Part shown: piece after piece, positions 1 through 7,408 of the stretch | How the letters are laid out: each line of letters opens with the position of its first letter | Numbering within the stretch: the stretch's first letter is position 1 | Assembly: GCA_023411035.1 (NCBI GenBank) | Contig: JAEYPE010000206.1 | Location: 1 to 22,049 of the forward strand | Reading direction: 5' to 3' | DNA: 22,049 nt | Source of the DNA: Pseudomonadota bacterium | Lineage (GTDB): Bacteria > Pseudomonadota > Alphaproteobacteria > Azospirillales > Azospirillaceae | Position numbers and translations under genes: made by a program | Notes under the pieces: model-generated | Seen by the model: the letters and a program-made list of their open reading frames with translations, nothing else | The model's database searches: none | Told to the model about the DNA's origin: nothing

Positions 1-12
1 ACTCTCAGGTTC
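1..12 (-). rRNA. rrs: 16S rRNA gene, extreme 5' end (partial)
   Basis: Read on the minus strand, the window ends in AACCTGAGAGT, the start of the conserved 16S 5' sequence that continues as TTGATCCTGGCTCAG in nearly all bacteria. Only about the first 12 nt of the gene are present; the rest lies beyond position 1. The exact mature end is set by analogy with E. coli 16S numbering and may be off by a few bases. The call is supported by the leader signals that follow at 18-355 (boxA-like motif, stem-loops, promoters facing the same way). Confidence 0.82.
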
Positions 13-206
13 AAGCCGAGCGCCAAAGCGCTCTCTTGACAGGGCCGCTCAACGCGACCTCACCCAAGCTTTCGAAACTGTTGTCTCTTACTGCTTGACC
101 GAGATGCTCAAGCGACCCGCGATGCCAGCTCCCTACCGGAACCGGTCCGCGGCCAACGGCCAAAACCGCCGCCTGCGCATCCCTTCTCGAATGTCTCGAT
201 CAACGA

Positions 207-219
207 TGTCCAAGAACCA
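207..219 (-). promoter_or_regulatory. boxA-like rRNA antitermination motif
   Basis: The minus strand reads TGGTTCTTGGACA followed by TCGTTGA. It resembles the alphaproteobacterial rRNA boxA (TGTTCTTTGACA-type), which recruits NusB/NusE to stop premature Rho termination in rRNA operons. It lies about 100 nt into the leader and about 195 nt before the 16S start, a normal place. The match is imperfect, so the exact boundaries are inferred. Confidence 0.5.
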
Positions 220-293
220 ATCCCCCGACAAACCGACAGAAAGACGAACGGCAAACTGGCCGCGATCATTATCCGGGTTTTGAAGGTCGGAGA

Positions 294-315
294 GGCACAA
301 GCGGTTGCTTGTGCC
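294..315 (-). promoter_or_regulatory. Perfect 9-bp stem-loop at the start of the rRNA leader
   Basis: Arms GGCACAAGC (294-302) and GCTTGTGCC (307-315) pair perfectly around a 4-nt loop. On the minus strand the hairpin begins roughly 5 nt after the predicted transcription start of the near rrn promoter. It has no T-run after it, so it is unlikely to be an intrinsic terminator. By position it could be a boxB-like element or a 5'-end stabilising structure of the pre-rRNA. Confidence 0.6.
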
Positions 316-326
316 GGCAGAGGATC

Positions 327-355
327 AAATTAGCGCTTAAGGCTGAGGCCGTCAA
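327..355 (-). promoter_or_regulatory. Near rRNA promoter (-35 TTGACG, -10 TAATTT)
   Basis: On the minus strand, TTGACG (350-355) is followed by exactly 17 nt and then TAATTT (327-332). That is a good sigma-70-type arrangement aimed at the 16S gene, with a predicted start near position 320. The -35 keeps five of six consensus bases. It lies ~310 nt upstream of 16S, a typical leader length. Confidence 0.6.
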
Positions 356-508
356 GCCCTTTGTTCCATTTTCACCAAACCGCCTAGGCCGCCTGGGGCG
401 GAAACGGGCCGGTGAGGCGCCTTTGACCCTTGCCCCTCCCTTCCATCGAGGAGCCCCTTTCCAGCCGCGCCAACCCATCGGGAGGGCCGCGTCCGGCGAG
501 GGAGGCGC

Positions 509-537
509 TGTATAGGGCAGCGGCCGCAGCCGGTCCA
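509..537 (-). promoter_or_regulatory. Far rRNA promoter (-35 TGGACC, -10 TATACA)
   Basis: The minus strand has TGGACC (532-537), a 17-nt spacer, then TATACA (509-514) in a CCCTATACAGCGCC context. A CCCTATA..GCGCC block at the -10 is common in alphaproteobacterial rrn promoters. Tandem rrn promoters are usual, so this is a plausible upstream partner of the promoter at 327-355. Between them (356-508) I see only GC-rich sequence without a clear element. Confidence 0.5.
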
Positions 538-606
538 GCGAAAAGACTCGTCCGGCGAAAGATTCGAAGCCGGGCGGCCGGCGACAAAGGAGCGCGGCGT
601 GCCGGC

Positions 607-635
607 TGGACAGTCCCCATGCCACGCCTTATGGT
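607..635 (+). promoter_or_regulatory. Possible promoter of the marR-type gene
   Basis: TGGACA (607-612), a 17-nt spacer and TATGGT (630-635) lie 36 nt upstream of the marR start codon, facing it. Each box matches consensus at four to five of six positions. The predicted start (~642) would leave a ~29-nt leader containing the ribosome binding site. A similar-looking hexamer pair is expected by chance now and then in this GC context. Confidence 0.35.
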
Positions 636-670
636 TTCATTTCAAAACCGCAGGCACAGAGGAAACCGGC

Positions 671-1162
671 ATGCGCCCAAGCGCGCGCGCTACCGCCGAG
701 GTCATGGCGCAGGTGCTGCGGACGACCGCCAGCCTCGCTTTCACAGACGGGCTGAACCCGGCCCAATGGGCGGCCCTGCGCTATTTCGCCCAGGCGAAAG
801 CAAGCGCCCGCAACGTCGTGACCTTCGCCCGCCATCATGGGACGACCAAGGGCACCGCCAGCCAGACCATCGCGGCTCTTCTGAAAAAGGAGCTTCTGGA
901 GCGGCATCCCAGCGAAACGGACCGCCGTTCCATCCGGTTGACCGTAACGGCGAAGGGACAGGCGACGCTCTCCAACGACCCGTTGAACGAACTGGCCGCG
1001 GCCATCGACTGCCTGACGCCGGCGCAGCACGGCGCCTTGGCCGAAGGGCTGGACGAACTGCTGCGCACCCTGTTGTTCCGCCGCGCAGAGGGTGGGGTGC
1101 GCGCCGGAGTCATTCCGGACGCCAGTGGCGACACCCGCCACAAAGGGGCGGCGGCGGACTGA
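671..1162 (+). CDS. MarR-family winged-helix transcriptional regulator
   Basis: A 163-residue protein with the layout of a MarR dimeric repressor. An N-terminal helical segment is followed by a winged helix-turn-helix at about residues 45-100. The recognition-helix region runs TTKGTASQTIAALLKKELLER, and the wing reads SETDRRSIRLTVTAKG, the usual D-R-R-x-x-x-L-T-x-x-G pattern of the family. A C-terminal dimer helix follows (TPAQHGALAEGLDELL). I chose the ATG at 671 because AGAGGAAA lies 6-8 nt upstream; an in-frame ATG at 599 would add residues unlike the family. It is divergent from the rRNA operon and lies 58 nt before a receiver-domain gene, possibly co-transcribed. The ligand and targets cannot be told from sequence. 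Confidence 0.9.
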   Translation: MRPSARATAEVMAQVLRTTASLAFTDGLNPAQWAALRYFAQAKASARNVVTFARHHGTTKGTASQTIAALLKKELLERHPSETDRRSIRLTVTAKGQATLSNDPLNELAAAIDCLTPAQHGALAEGLDELLRTLLFRRAEGGVRAGVIPDASGDTRHKGAAAD

Positions 1163-1220
1163 GCCGTTCCGCCCCATGCCACCCGCAATTGACGCCACCG
1201 CATTGGGAGCGATGGAGCCC

Positions 1221-2114
1221 ATGGCCCGAATTCTGGTGATCGACGACGTTCCGGCCTTCACGGCGCTGCCGCGCATGACTCTGGAATCGCAGGGTCACCA
1301 AGTGGCGGAGGCGCATGACGGCCTGTCCGGTCTGGCCGCCCTGGAACGGGAGCCCTTCGATCTCGCCATCGTGGACATGATGATGCCGGGCCTTGACGGG
1401 ATGGAACTGATCCGCCGCCTGCGCGCCCGGAACGCCCCCCAGGCCCCGGCCATCCTCGCCGTGTCCGGCGGCAGGGACGATTTCCCGGCCGCCTTTTCGC
1501 TGAGCCTGTCGGCGATGCACGGTGCCGACCGGGTGCTGTACAAGCCCTTCGACACCGCCGAACTGCTTGCCACCGTCGGGGAACTGCTGGCCGCGCGCAC
1601 GCGCCTGACGCCGCGGCACCGCCGCCACAACACAAATTTTTTCGGACCCGGGCTGGACTTTTTTTCGTTTTCCGATCGATGGCGTCCCCGCTGTCCTTGC
1701 GGCGGTCGTTTTTGCACCGCATACAGACGCCGTCCCGGACGGTCGGAGCACCCGACCGGCCCGACCATATCGGCGCGCGGCCATGCACGATCCCAAACTG
1801 CTCTTCGACGTCCTGTTTCTTCTGCTGGCGGCGGTTGTGATCGTTCCGCTGTTCCAGGCGCTGCGCATCCCCGCCGTGCTTGGCTATCTGGTGGGAGGGG
1901 CGCTGCTGGGCCCGCACACGCCGGGGCCGGTGGTGGATATGGAGCTTCCCCAGGTCCTGTCGGAGTTCGGGGTGGTCTTCCTTCTCTTCGCCATCGGGCT
2001 GGAGCTGCCGCTGTCGCGGTTGCAGGCGATGCGGCGCTACATCTTCGGGCTGGGGCTGATGCAGGTCGCGCTGACCAGCGCCGCCATCGCCGCGGTCGCC
2101 TACGCGCTGGGTGA
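1221..2114 (+). CDS. Response-regulator receiver-domain protein; frame lacks a stop at the domain end
   Basis: Residues 1-125 form a CheY-like receiver: acidic pair D8-D9, phospho-acceptor D52 in VDMMMPGLDG, switch serine S82 and conserved K108 in YKPF. No output domain follows. The ATG at 1221 fits MARILVIDD starts and has GGGAG 11 nt upstream; ATG 1212 is an alternative. The domain ends near 1610, but the frame stays open to 2114, overlapping the antiporter gene by 332 nt in another frame. Residues after ~135 turn into Arg/Pro/Cys-rich sequence typical of non-coding reading. The other two frames are also open across 1621-1780, so a single indel at the T6 or T7 tract (1637-1666) would not restore a nearby stop. 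Either the protein has a long meaningless tail, or the stop codon was lost by mutation or sequence error. The partner kinase is not in the window. Confidence 0.65.
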   Translation: MARILVIDDVPAFTALPRMTLESQGHQVAEAHDGLSGLAALEREPFDLAIVDMMMPGLDGMELIRRLRARNAPQAPAILAVSGGRDDFPAAFSLSLSAMHGADRVLYKPFDTAELLATVGELLAARTRLTPRHRRHNTNFFGPGLDFFSFSDRWRPRCPCGGRFCTAYRRRPGRSEHPTGPTISARGHARSQTALRRPVSSAGGGCDRSAVPGAAHPRRAWLSGGRGAAGPAHAGAGGGYGASPGPVGVRGGLPSLRHRAGAAAVAVAGDAALHLRAGADAGRADQRRHRRGRLRAG

Positions 2115-3501
2115 GAACATGGCGGCGGCTCTGGTGATCGGCGGCATGCTGGCCTTCTCCTCCACCGCCACGGTGCTGAAGCTGCTGGTGGAGCGCGGGG
2201 AGACGGTGGCCCGGTTCGGGCGCGTGTCCGTCGCCGTGCTGATCTTCCAGGATCTGGCCGTCGTGCCGCTGCTGACCCTGCTGCCGCTGCTGGCCGGGGG
2301 GGACACCAGCCTTCCCTGGGCGCTCGCCCTGGCCGGAGCCAAGGCCGTCGCGGCGATCGGCGGCATCATGCTGCTGGGCCGCTTCGTGGTGCGCCCGGTC
2401 TATCATTTCGTGGCCTCGGCCAAGAGTCCGGAGGTCTTCACCGCGACCAACCTGCTGGTCGTCCTGGCGGTCGCCTGGCTGACGGCGGAGGCCGGCATGT
2501 CGATGGCCCTGGGTGCCTTCCTGGCCGGCATGCTGATGGCCGACACCGCCTATCGCCATCAGGTCGAGGCCGACATCGAGCCGTTCCGCGGCCTGCTGCT
2601 GGGACTGTTCTTCATGACGGTGGGCATGACCCTGGACCTGCCGGCCATGTTCCGGCGCGCCGACGACATCCTGCTGGTGACCGCGGCGCTTCTGGTCGGG
2701 AAGAGCATCCTGCTGTTCCTGCTCTGCCGCCTGTCGGGGCTCGGGCTGGCGACCTCGCTGCGCATCGGCCTGCTGCTGTCGCAGGGCGGCGAGTTCGCCT
2801 TCGTGCTCATCGGCAAGGCGACGCGGCTGGCGGTGCTGGACGGCGACACGGGGCTGCTGCTGTCCTCCTGCGTGGCGCTCAGCATGGCGGCCACGCCGCT
2901 GGTCGGCGCCATCGCCCAGCGGTTGGCACAGGGGGTGGAGGCCCGGCGCGGGGCCGAGGCCTTCGGCGTGGAATCCGGCAACATCTCCGGCCATGTGCTG
3001 ATCGCCGGCTATGGCCGGGTCGGACGCAGCGTCGCCCGCCTGCTGCGGACGCACGACATTCCCTTCGTCGCGCTGGACCTCGACCCGCAGCGGGTGGCCG
3101 CCGCACGGGCGGAGGGGTTGCCGGTGTATTATGGCGATTCCAGCCAGATCGGCGTCCTGTGCGCCGCGGGGATCAAACGGGCGCGGGCCGCCGTCATCAC
3201 CGTCAACCACCCGGACATGGCCGAGCGCGCGGTGGAAACCATCCGCCGGGCCGCCCCGCGTATGCCCATCATCGCCCGTGCCCACGACCTGGGCCGCGCC
3301 GAGACGCTGAAGGGCGCCGGAGCCACCGCCGTGGTGCCCGAAACCCTGGAGGCCAGCCTGCAACTGGCCAGCCTCGTCCTGCGCGATGCCGGGGTGGACG
3401 CCGAAGCCATCGACCAGAGCCTGAAGAACGTCCGCAACCGCGGCTACGATACCCTCCGCGAACCGGCTGGAAGGAACGAGAACCAGCCCCACGCGGCCTG
3501 A
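1783..3501 (+). CDS. KefB/CPA2-type monovalent cation:proton antiporter with RCK/TrkA-N domain
   Basis: A 572-residue inner-membrane protein. Residues 1-385 are a Na+/H+ exchanger domain with about 12 hydrophobic segments, starting with FDVLFLLLAAVVIVPLF. The Q156-D157 pair in IFQDLAVVPLL matches the family's ion-path motif. Residues ~403-520 are a Rossmann RCK_N domain (GHVLIAGYGRVGRSVARLL) that binds a nucleotide. A TrkA-C domain is not evident. KefB/KefC homologues exchange K+ (or Na+) for H+ and in enterobacteria are gated by glutathione adducts; whether this one is gated is unknown. The ATG at 1783 has no clear Shine-Dalgarno, and the upstream receiver frame overlaps it, so translation may be coupled. 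It converges on the next gene with a 22-nt gap. Confidence 0.9.
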   Translation: MHDPKLLFDVLFLLLAAVVIVPLFQALRIPAVLGYLVGGALLGPHTPGPVVDMELPQVLSEFGVVFLLFAIGLELPLSRLQAMRRYIFGLGLMQVALTSAAIAAVAYALGENMAAALVIGGMLAFSSTATVLKLLVERGETVARFGRVSVAVLIFQDLAVVPLLTLLPLLAGGDTSLPWALALAGAKAVAAIGGIMLLGRFVVRPVYHFVASAKSPEVFTATNLLVVLAVAWLTAEAGMSMALGAFLAGMLMADTAYRHQVEADIEPFRGLLLGLFFMTVGMTLDLPAMFRRADDILLVTAALLVGKSILLFLLCRLSGLGLATSLRIGLLLSQGGEFAFVLIGKATRLAVLDGDTGLLLSSCVALSMAATPLVGAIAQRLAQGVEARRGAEAFGVESGNISGHVLIAGYGRVGRSVARLLRTHDIPFVALDLDPQRVAAARAEGLPVYYGDSSQIGVLCAAGIKRARAAVITVNHPDMAERAVETIRRAAPRMPIIARAHDLGRAETLKGAGATAVVPETLEASLQLASLVLRDAGVDAEAIDQSLKNVRNRGYDTLREPAGRNENQPHAA

Positions 3502-3523
3502 CCCATCCCTTCCGCTCCATTCC

Positions 3524-5278
3524 TCAGCGCGCCACCCGCCACAGGTCGAAAACGGTGCCGCGGTACGCCTCCTCCGCGCCCGGCGGCGGCTTCAGGCCCA
3601 CTTCGTGAAAGACGTTGGAAAACATCACCAGCACGTAATCGTACTTCTCCCGCCAGCCGACATAGTGGGGACAGGGCTCCACATGGTCGCGCAGGGTCGC
3701 CTCTTCGGGGCGGGAGAGCAGGCGCACGTCCACCGGCACGCCCTCGTAGATCGCCATGCAACGGTCGCGGTAGGGCTTGGTCACGGCCAGCGGCTGCTTG
3801 CCCGGATGGCTGAACAGAGTGGGGACGAAGGCGCGCCGCTCCACGGTGATCAGCGACGGCAGGTGGATCAGGCTGGGCAGCGCGACCAGCGAATGCCGCC
3901 AGGGCGGCTGGGTAAGCAGGAAGTCCCGCGTGTTGCAGCAGCCCGCCTCCTGCCCCGCCCAGGCGATCAGGACGGAGCTTCCGGGCTCGATCCGTTCCAT
4001 GGCGCGGCGCAGGTCGGCCACGTCGTCCTCATAGTCCAGCCAGTTCACGGTCAGCACGCCGGTCCGCACCGCCAGCAGGGCCAGCAGCCCCACCGCGAAG
4101 ACCGCCGCGGCGCGCGGGGTGGGAAAGCGCAGGTCGGTGCCGGCCACCAGAAGGAAGGCCGCCAGAATCCAGAAGCGGATCGACACGAAATAGGTGCCGA
4201 AGAAGGGGTCCGGCACAACGAGGAAGCCCAGCGCGAACAACACCACCGCCAGCATCATCGCCTTCGACACGCGCAGCCAGCCGGCCAGACGCGCCGCCGC
4301 CATGCCGCCCAGAACCAGCAGCAGGGTCGCCGCGTCCAGCAGCGTGTTGTAGTTCAGGGCCGGCGCCAGCATGTCGTTCAACCGGTAACGCCAATGCCTC
4401 AACTCCGTCAGCTTCTTCAGCCGCCAGTAGATCTCCTTCAGAAGCAGGATCGGGGAACTGTCCTGCGCCCCAACCGCCGCCGCGTCGGACTGTAGAAGCT
4501 GCGTCCCCACCGTGCCGGCGAACAGCGCCGCGGGAAGGGCCAGCAGCGCCGCGAATCGCAGCGCGTCGCGCCCGAGATTGGCGAGGGTCAGCGGCTTGCG
4601 CCCCTCCCCCACATACTTCACCGCCTCCACCGCGAGCAGGCAGAGCAGGAAGGAGCCGAGCACGATGGCGTGGGAGAAATAGAGGAACAGGGCGCAGCCC
4701 ATCCCCACCGGCAATTGCCAGCGCCGCCCCGCCAGCGCGATCCACAGCGACAGCCCGATCAGCAGAAAGCCGAGGCCGAGCGAGAAGCTCATGAAGCCGC
4801 CGATCAGCGTGGCGTTGTAGACGAACAGCGCGCTGCACAGCGGCCACAAGCTCCAGCGCCCGAACAGCGTCCGGTTCAGCAGCAGGGCACCCGCCAGAGT
4901 CAGCACCCCGGCCAGCGCCATATAGACCCGCCCGGCGACGTAGAGCGGAAGCACGCTGGCGAGCGGCAGCATCACCGCCTCCATCAGCAGGTTCGGCACC
5001 GGCGTCAGCGAAGCGGTGTAGCGTTCGGCCAGGAAGGGGTCGGTCCGGTAGTGCAGCAGCACGTCCACCCGCGCCAGATGGTTCGGGTAATCGAGCAGCG
5101 GCGGCATTTCCACCAGCAGCAACGGCAGCAGAAGCAGCACCAGGATCACCGGCAGCACAAGCGCCAGCGGTGGCGACCAGACCCCGGCCCCGGCACCCGT
5201 CCGCGACGCGGAGGCGGAGGCGGAGGCGGGGCCGGGGGCCTGCGGCAGTCCTGGATGGTCCACCGGCGCCTCCTGCAT
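3524..5278 (-). CDS. Polytopic membrane protein, GT-C glycosyltransferase-like (uncharacterised)
   Basis: A 584-residue protein with 10 or more hydrophobic segments and a C-terminal soluble region (~420-584). After the first membrane helix comes PPLLDYPNHLARVDVL. An acidic residue in the first external loop with this D-Y-P-N-H pattern recurs in uncharacterised bacterial membrane proteins related to GT-C lipid-linked sugar transferases, where the acid is catalytic. The donor and acceptor are unknown. The C-terminal region holds a CCNTR motif and ends VFDLWRVAR. I chose ATG 5278; an upstream in-frame TTG (5332) would add 18 residues. Near the N-terminus an ASASASAS tract is encoded by a short GGAGGC-type tandem repeat (~5209-5230). 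It stands alone, with no polysaccharide genes beside it. Confidence 0.75.
   Translation of the reverse strand: MQEAPVDHPGLPQAPGPASASASASRTGAGAGVWSPPLALVLPVILVLLLLPLLLVEMPPLLDYPNHLARVDVLLHYRTDPFLAERYTASLTPVPNLLMEAVMLPLASVLPLYVAGRVYMALAGVLTLAGALLLNRTLFGRWSLWPLCSALFVYNATLIGGFMSFSLGLGFLLIGLSLWIALAGRRWQLPVGMGCALFLYFSHAIVLGSFLLCLLAVEAVKYVGEGRKPLTLANLGRDALRFAALLALPAALFAGTVGTQLLQSDAAAVGAQDSSPILLLKEIYWRLKKLTELRHWRYRLNDMLAPALNYNTLLDAATLLLVLGGMAAARLAGWLRVSKAMMLAVVLFALGFLVVPDPFFGTYFVSIRFWILAAFLLVAGTDLRFPTPRAAAVFAVGLLALLAVRTGVLTVNWLDYEDDVADLRRAMERIEPGSSVLIAWAGQEAGCCNTRDFLLTQPPWRHSLVALPSLIHLPSLITVERRAFVPTLFSHPGKQPLAVTKPYRDRCMAIYEGVPVDVRLLSRPEEATLRDHVEPCPHYVGWREKYDYVLVMFSNVFHEVGLKPPPGAEEAYRGTVFDLWRVAR
5209..5230. 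repeat. Hexanucleotide-type tandem repeat (GGAGGC) inside coding sequence
   Basis: About three and a half copies of a 6-bp unit encode alternating Ala-Ser in the N-terminal cytoplasmic tail of the GT-C-like membrane protein. Because the unit is a multiple of three, copy-number change would alter the tail length without shifting the frame. Confidence 0.6.
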
Positions 5279-5391
5279 ACGGTGCAATGCGGAAGGATCA
5301 ACACATCCAGCGTCCGTACCGCCAAAAGGCAATGGCGTTACGGGTCGGCTTTGGAATTAGCCCGCACTCCGGATGGGGCAGGCACCATGGC

Positions 5392-5454
5392 CCCGCCGGG
5401 GTTCATCGGCGGGACGCCGGGCGCCCTCCCCACCCCTTTTCGGGGATGAGGGGA
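5392..5454 (-). terminator. Stem-loops downstream of cysA, probable operon terminator
   Basis: Two hairpins lie in the 215-nt gap between the cysA stop and the GT-C-like gene start. One has CCCC-TTTTC-GGGG at its centre with further imperfect pairing (5426-5454). The other is a perfect 7-bp stem, CCCGCCG (5392-5398) with CGGCGGG (5407-5413). Neither is followed by a T-run on the minus strand, so termination would be Rho-assisted or weak. The gap also has to hold the promoter of the next gene, which I could not place. Confidence 0.4.
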
Positions 5455-5493
5455 GCGCATCCGAATACCGGTCAGCCGGGCGTCAGCGCACCG

Positions 5494-6534
5494 TCACGGC
5501 TGCGGGAAGACGCGGGCGCGGTCGATGTGGACGGCACACTGGTCGCCGGGGCGCAGGCCCAGGACAGATAGGCGCTCGCGGTCCATTTCGGCTTCCAGCG
5601 ACAGGCCGGCAAGGTCGATCTCGACCCGCGCGTCCGGCCCCACGACATGGATGCCCGACACGCGTCCCGGCCCGCCGGCGCTGGGGCTGAGGCCGAGGTC
5701 GTGCGGGCGCACATAGGCGATGGCCGGTCCGCGGATTCCGCCGTCGGCAGGGATGGAGATCGCCCCGTTGGCCGCTTTCGCCACCCCGTCCGCCACCACG
5801 CAGTCGAAGCGGTTCACCTGCCCCAGGAACTCGTAGACGAAGGCCGAGGCCGGGCGGTCGTAGACCTCCGCCGGGCTGCCCACCTGCTCGATCCGGCCCT
5901 GGCTCATCACCACCACGCGGTCGGCCAGTTCCAGCGCCTCCTCCTGGTCGTGGGTCACGAAGACGGAGGTGATGTGGATGTCCTCGTGCAGCTTGCGCAG
6001 CCAGCGCCGCAGTTCCTTGCGGACCTTGGCATCCAGCGCGCCGAACGGCTCGTCCAGCAGAAGCACCTTCGGCTCGATGGCGAGCGCGCGGGCCAGCGCC
6101 ACGCGCTGCCGCTGCCCGCCGGAAAGCTGCGCCGGGTAGCGGTCGGCGAAATGGGCGAGCTGGACCAGTTCCAGCAGTTCCATGACGCGCCGCCTGATCT
6201 CCGTCGTGGTGAAGCGCCGGCCGCGCGGGCGCACCTTCAACCCGAAGGCCACATTGTCGAAGACGGTCATGTGGCGGAACAGCGCGTAATGCTGGAAGAC
6301 GAAGCCCACCTGCCGCTCCCGCGGGCTGAGGCCGAGCGCCTCCTCCCCGTGGAGCTGGAGGCTGCCGGAATCGGCGAACTCCAGCCCCGCCATGATGCGC
6401 AGCAGCGTCGTCTTGCCCGACCCCGACGGGCCGAGCAGGGCCAGAAGCTCGCCCGAGCGGACTTCGAGGTCCACCGAATCGAGCGCGCGGAAACTTCCGA
6501 ACTCTTTGGTGATGCCGGAAACCTGGATCGCCAT
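5494..6534 (-). CDS. cysA: Sulfate/thiosulfate ABC importer, ATP-binding protein CysA
   Basis: A 346-residue ABC ATPase that powers sulfate uptake from the cytoplasmic face. The motifs are in order: Walker A GPSGSGKTT (35-43), Q-loop Q81, signature LSGGQ (137-141), Walker B VLLLDEP with E162, D-loop GALD and switch H195. Residues ~240-346 form the C-terminal regulatory TOBE-like region typical of CysA (family length about 330-365). The Q-loop context FVFQHYALFRHMTVFDNVAFGL is characteristic of the CysA group rather than a general sugar importer. It is the last gene of sbp-cysT-cysW-cysA, 13 nt after cysW. GAGGCG lies ~11 nt before the ATG. Confidence 0.96.
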   Translation of the reverse strand: MAIQVSGITKEFGSFRALDSVDLEVRSGELLALLGPSGSGKTTLLRIMAGLEFADSGSLQLHGEEALGLSPRERQVGFVFQHYALFRHMTVFDNVAFGLKVRPRGRRFTTTEIRRRVMELLELVQLAHFADRYPAQLSGGQRQRVALARALAIEPKVLLLDEPFGALDAKVRKELRRWLRKLHEDIHITSVFVTHDQEEALELADRVVVMSQGRIEQVGSPAEVYDRPASAFVYEFLGQVNRFDCVVADGVAKAANGAISIPADGGIRGPAIAYVRPHDLGLSPSAGGPGRVSGIHVVGPDARVEIDLAGLSLEAEMDRERLSVLGLRPGDQCAVHIDRARVFPQP

Positions 6535-6547
6535 GACGTGCGTCGCC

Positions 6548-7408
6548 TCAATGCCGGGTGGCCGCCAGCTCAGCCCCGAAGCGCCATTCCAGCGACGCCT
6601 TCACCACCAGGGTGACGAGGGCGAGCAGGGCCAGCACCGAGGCCACCGCGAAGGCAGCGACCAAGTTGTATTCGTTGTAGAGAATCTCGACGTGCAGGGG
6701 CATCGTGTTGGTTTCGCCCCGGATGTGGCCGGACACCACCGACACCGCCCCGAACTCGCCCATCGCGCGGGCGTTGCACAGCAGGACGCCGTACAGCAGG
6801 CCCCATTTGATGTTGGGCAGGGTGACCCGCCGGAAGGTCTGCCAGCCGGACGCGCCCAGCACCAGCGCCGCCTCCTCCTCCTCGTTGCCCTGCTCCTGCA
6901 TCAGCGGGATCAGTTCGCGGGCGACGAAGGGGAAGGTGACGAAGACGGTGGCGAGCACCAGCCCCGGCACGGCGAAGATGATCTGGATGCCCTGCGACTT
7001 CAGGAACGGCCCCATCAGCCCGTGCAGCCCGAACAGCAGCACGTAGATCAGGCCGGAGATCACCGGCGACACCGAAAACGGCAGATCGATCAGGGTGATC
7101 AGCACGTGCTTGCCGCGGAAGTCGAACTTGGCAATGCACCAGGACGCCGCCACGCCGAAGACGAGGTTCATCGGCACGGCGATGGCCGCGACGATCAGCG
7201 TCAGCTTGATGGCCGCCACCGCGTCCGGTTCCACCAGCGCCGCCCAATAGGCGTCCGTGCCGAGCCGCAGCGCCTCCACGAAGACCGACACCAGCGGCAG
7301 CACCAGGAACAGCAACAGGAAGGCCAGCGCGACCGCGATCAGCAGACCGCGCACCCACAATCTGTCGGCGAGTGCCGGGGCGTATCCGCCGCCTTTCTTA
7401 GCGGGCAT
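6548..7408 (-). CDS. cysW: Sulfate ABC importer permease CysW
   Basis: A 286-residue inner-membrane permease with about six hydrophobic segments. It has the ABC-coupling EAA loop (ELIPLMQEQGNEEEEAALVLGASGWQTFRRVTLPNI in effect, ~165-200). The run GNEEEEAALVLGASGWQTF and the later NARAMGEFGAVSVVSGHIRG are diagnostic of CysW. It pairs with CysT to form the sulfate channel. The ATG has GAGGT 7 nt upstream. Its start overlaps the end of cysT by 11 nt, indicating translational coupling. Confidence 0.95.
   Translation of the reverse strand: MPAKKGGGYAPALADRLWVRGLLIAVALAFLLLFLVLPLVSVFVEALRLGTDAYWAALVEPDAVAAIKLTLIVAAIAVPMNLVFGVAASWCIAKFDFRGKHVLITLIDLPFSVSPVISGLIYVLLFGLHGLMGPFLKSQGIQIIFAVPGLVLATVFVTFPFVARELIPLMQEQGNEEEEAALVLGASGWQTFRRVTLPNIKWGLLYGVLLCNARAMGEFGAVSVVSGHIRGETNTMPLHVEILYNEYNLVAAFAVASVLALLALVTLVVKASLEWRFGAELAATRH

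Larger units (their letters stand above)
13..319 (-). ncRNA. rRNA operon leader (pre-16S 5' transcribed region)
   Basis: This stretch has no convincing coding ORF. It lies between the near promoter (-10 at 327-332) and the 16S start. It contains several short perfect stems: GAGCGC/GCGCTC at 18-33 just before the mature 16S end, GCTTGA/TCAAGC at 93-113, and a 9-bp stem at 294-315. It also holds a boxA-like motif at 207-219. Pre-rRNA leaders normally carry antitermination signals and RNase III processing stems, which fits. The ~62-codon plus-strand ORF over this region has a composition unlike real proteins here and is not called. Confidence 0.7.

Noticed and set aside
95..283. 62-codon plus-strand ORF in the left intergenic region
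   Set aside because: It overlaps the rRNA leader, has no ribosome site and its composition is unlike a protein. The leader reading explains the sequence better.
430..1239. 269-codon ORF across the MarR gene start
   Set aside because: Arg/Pro/Gly-rich shadow of the real MarR frame, with no domain.
1258..3492. 744-codon minus-strand ORF opposite the antiporter
   Set aside because: His/Gln/Arg-rich, low-complexity antisense shadow typical of high-GC genes. The plus strand encodes a clear CPA2 antiporter.
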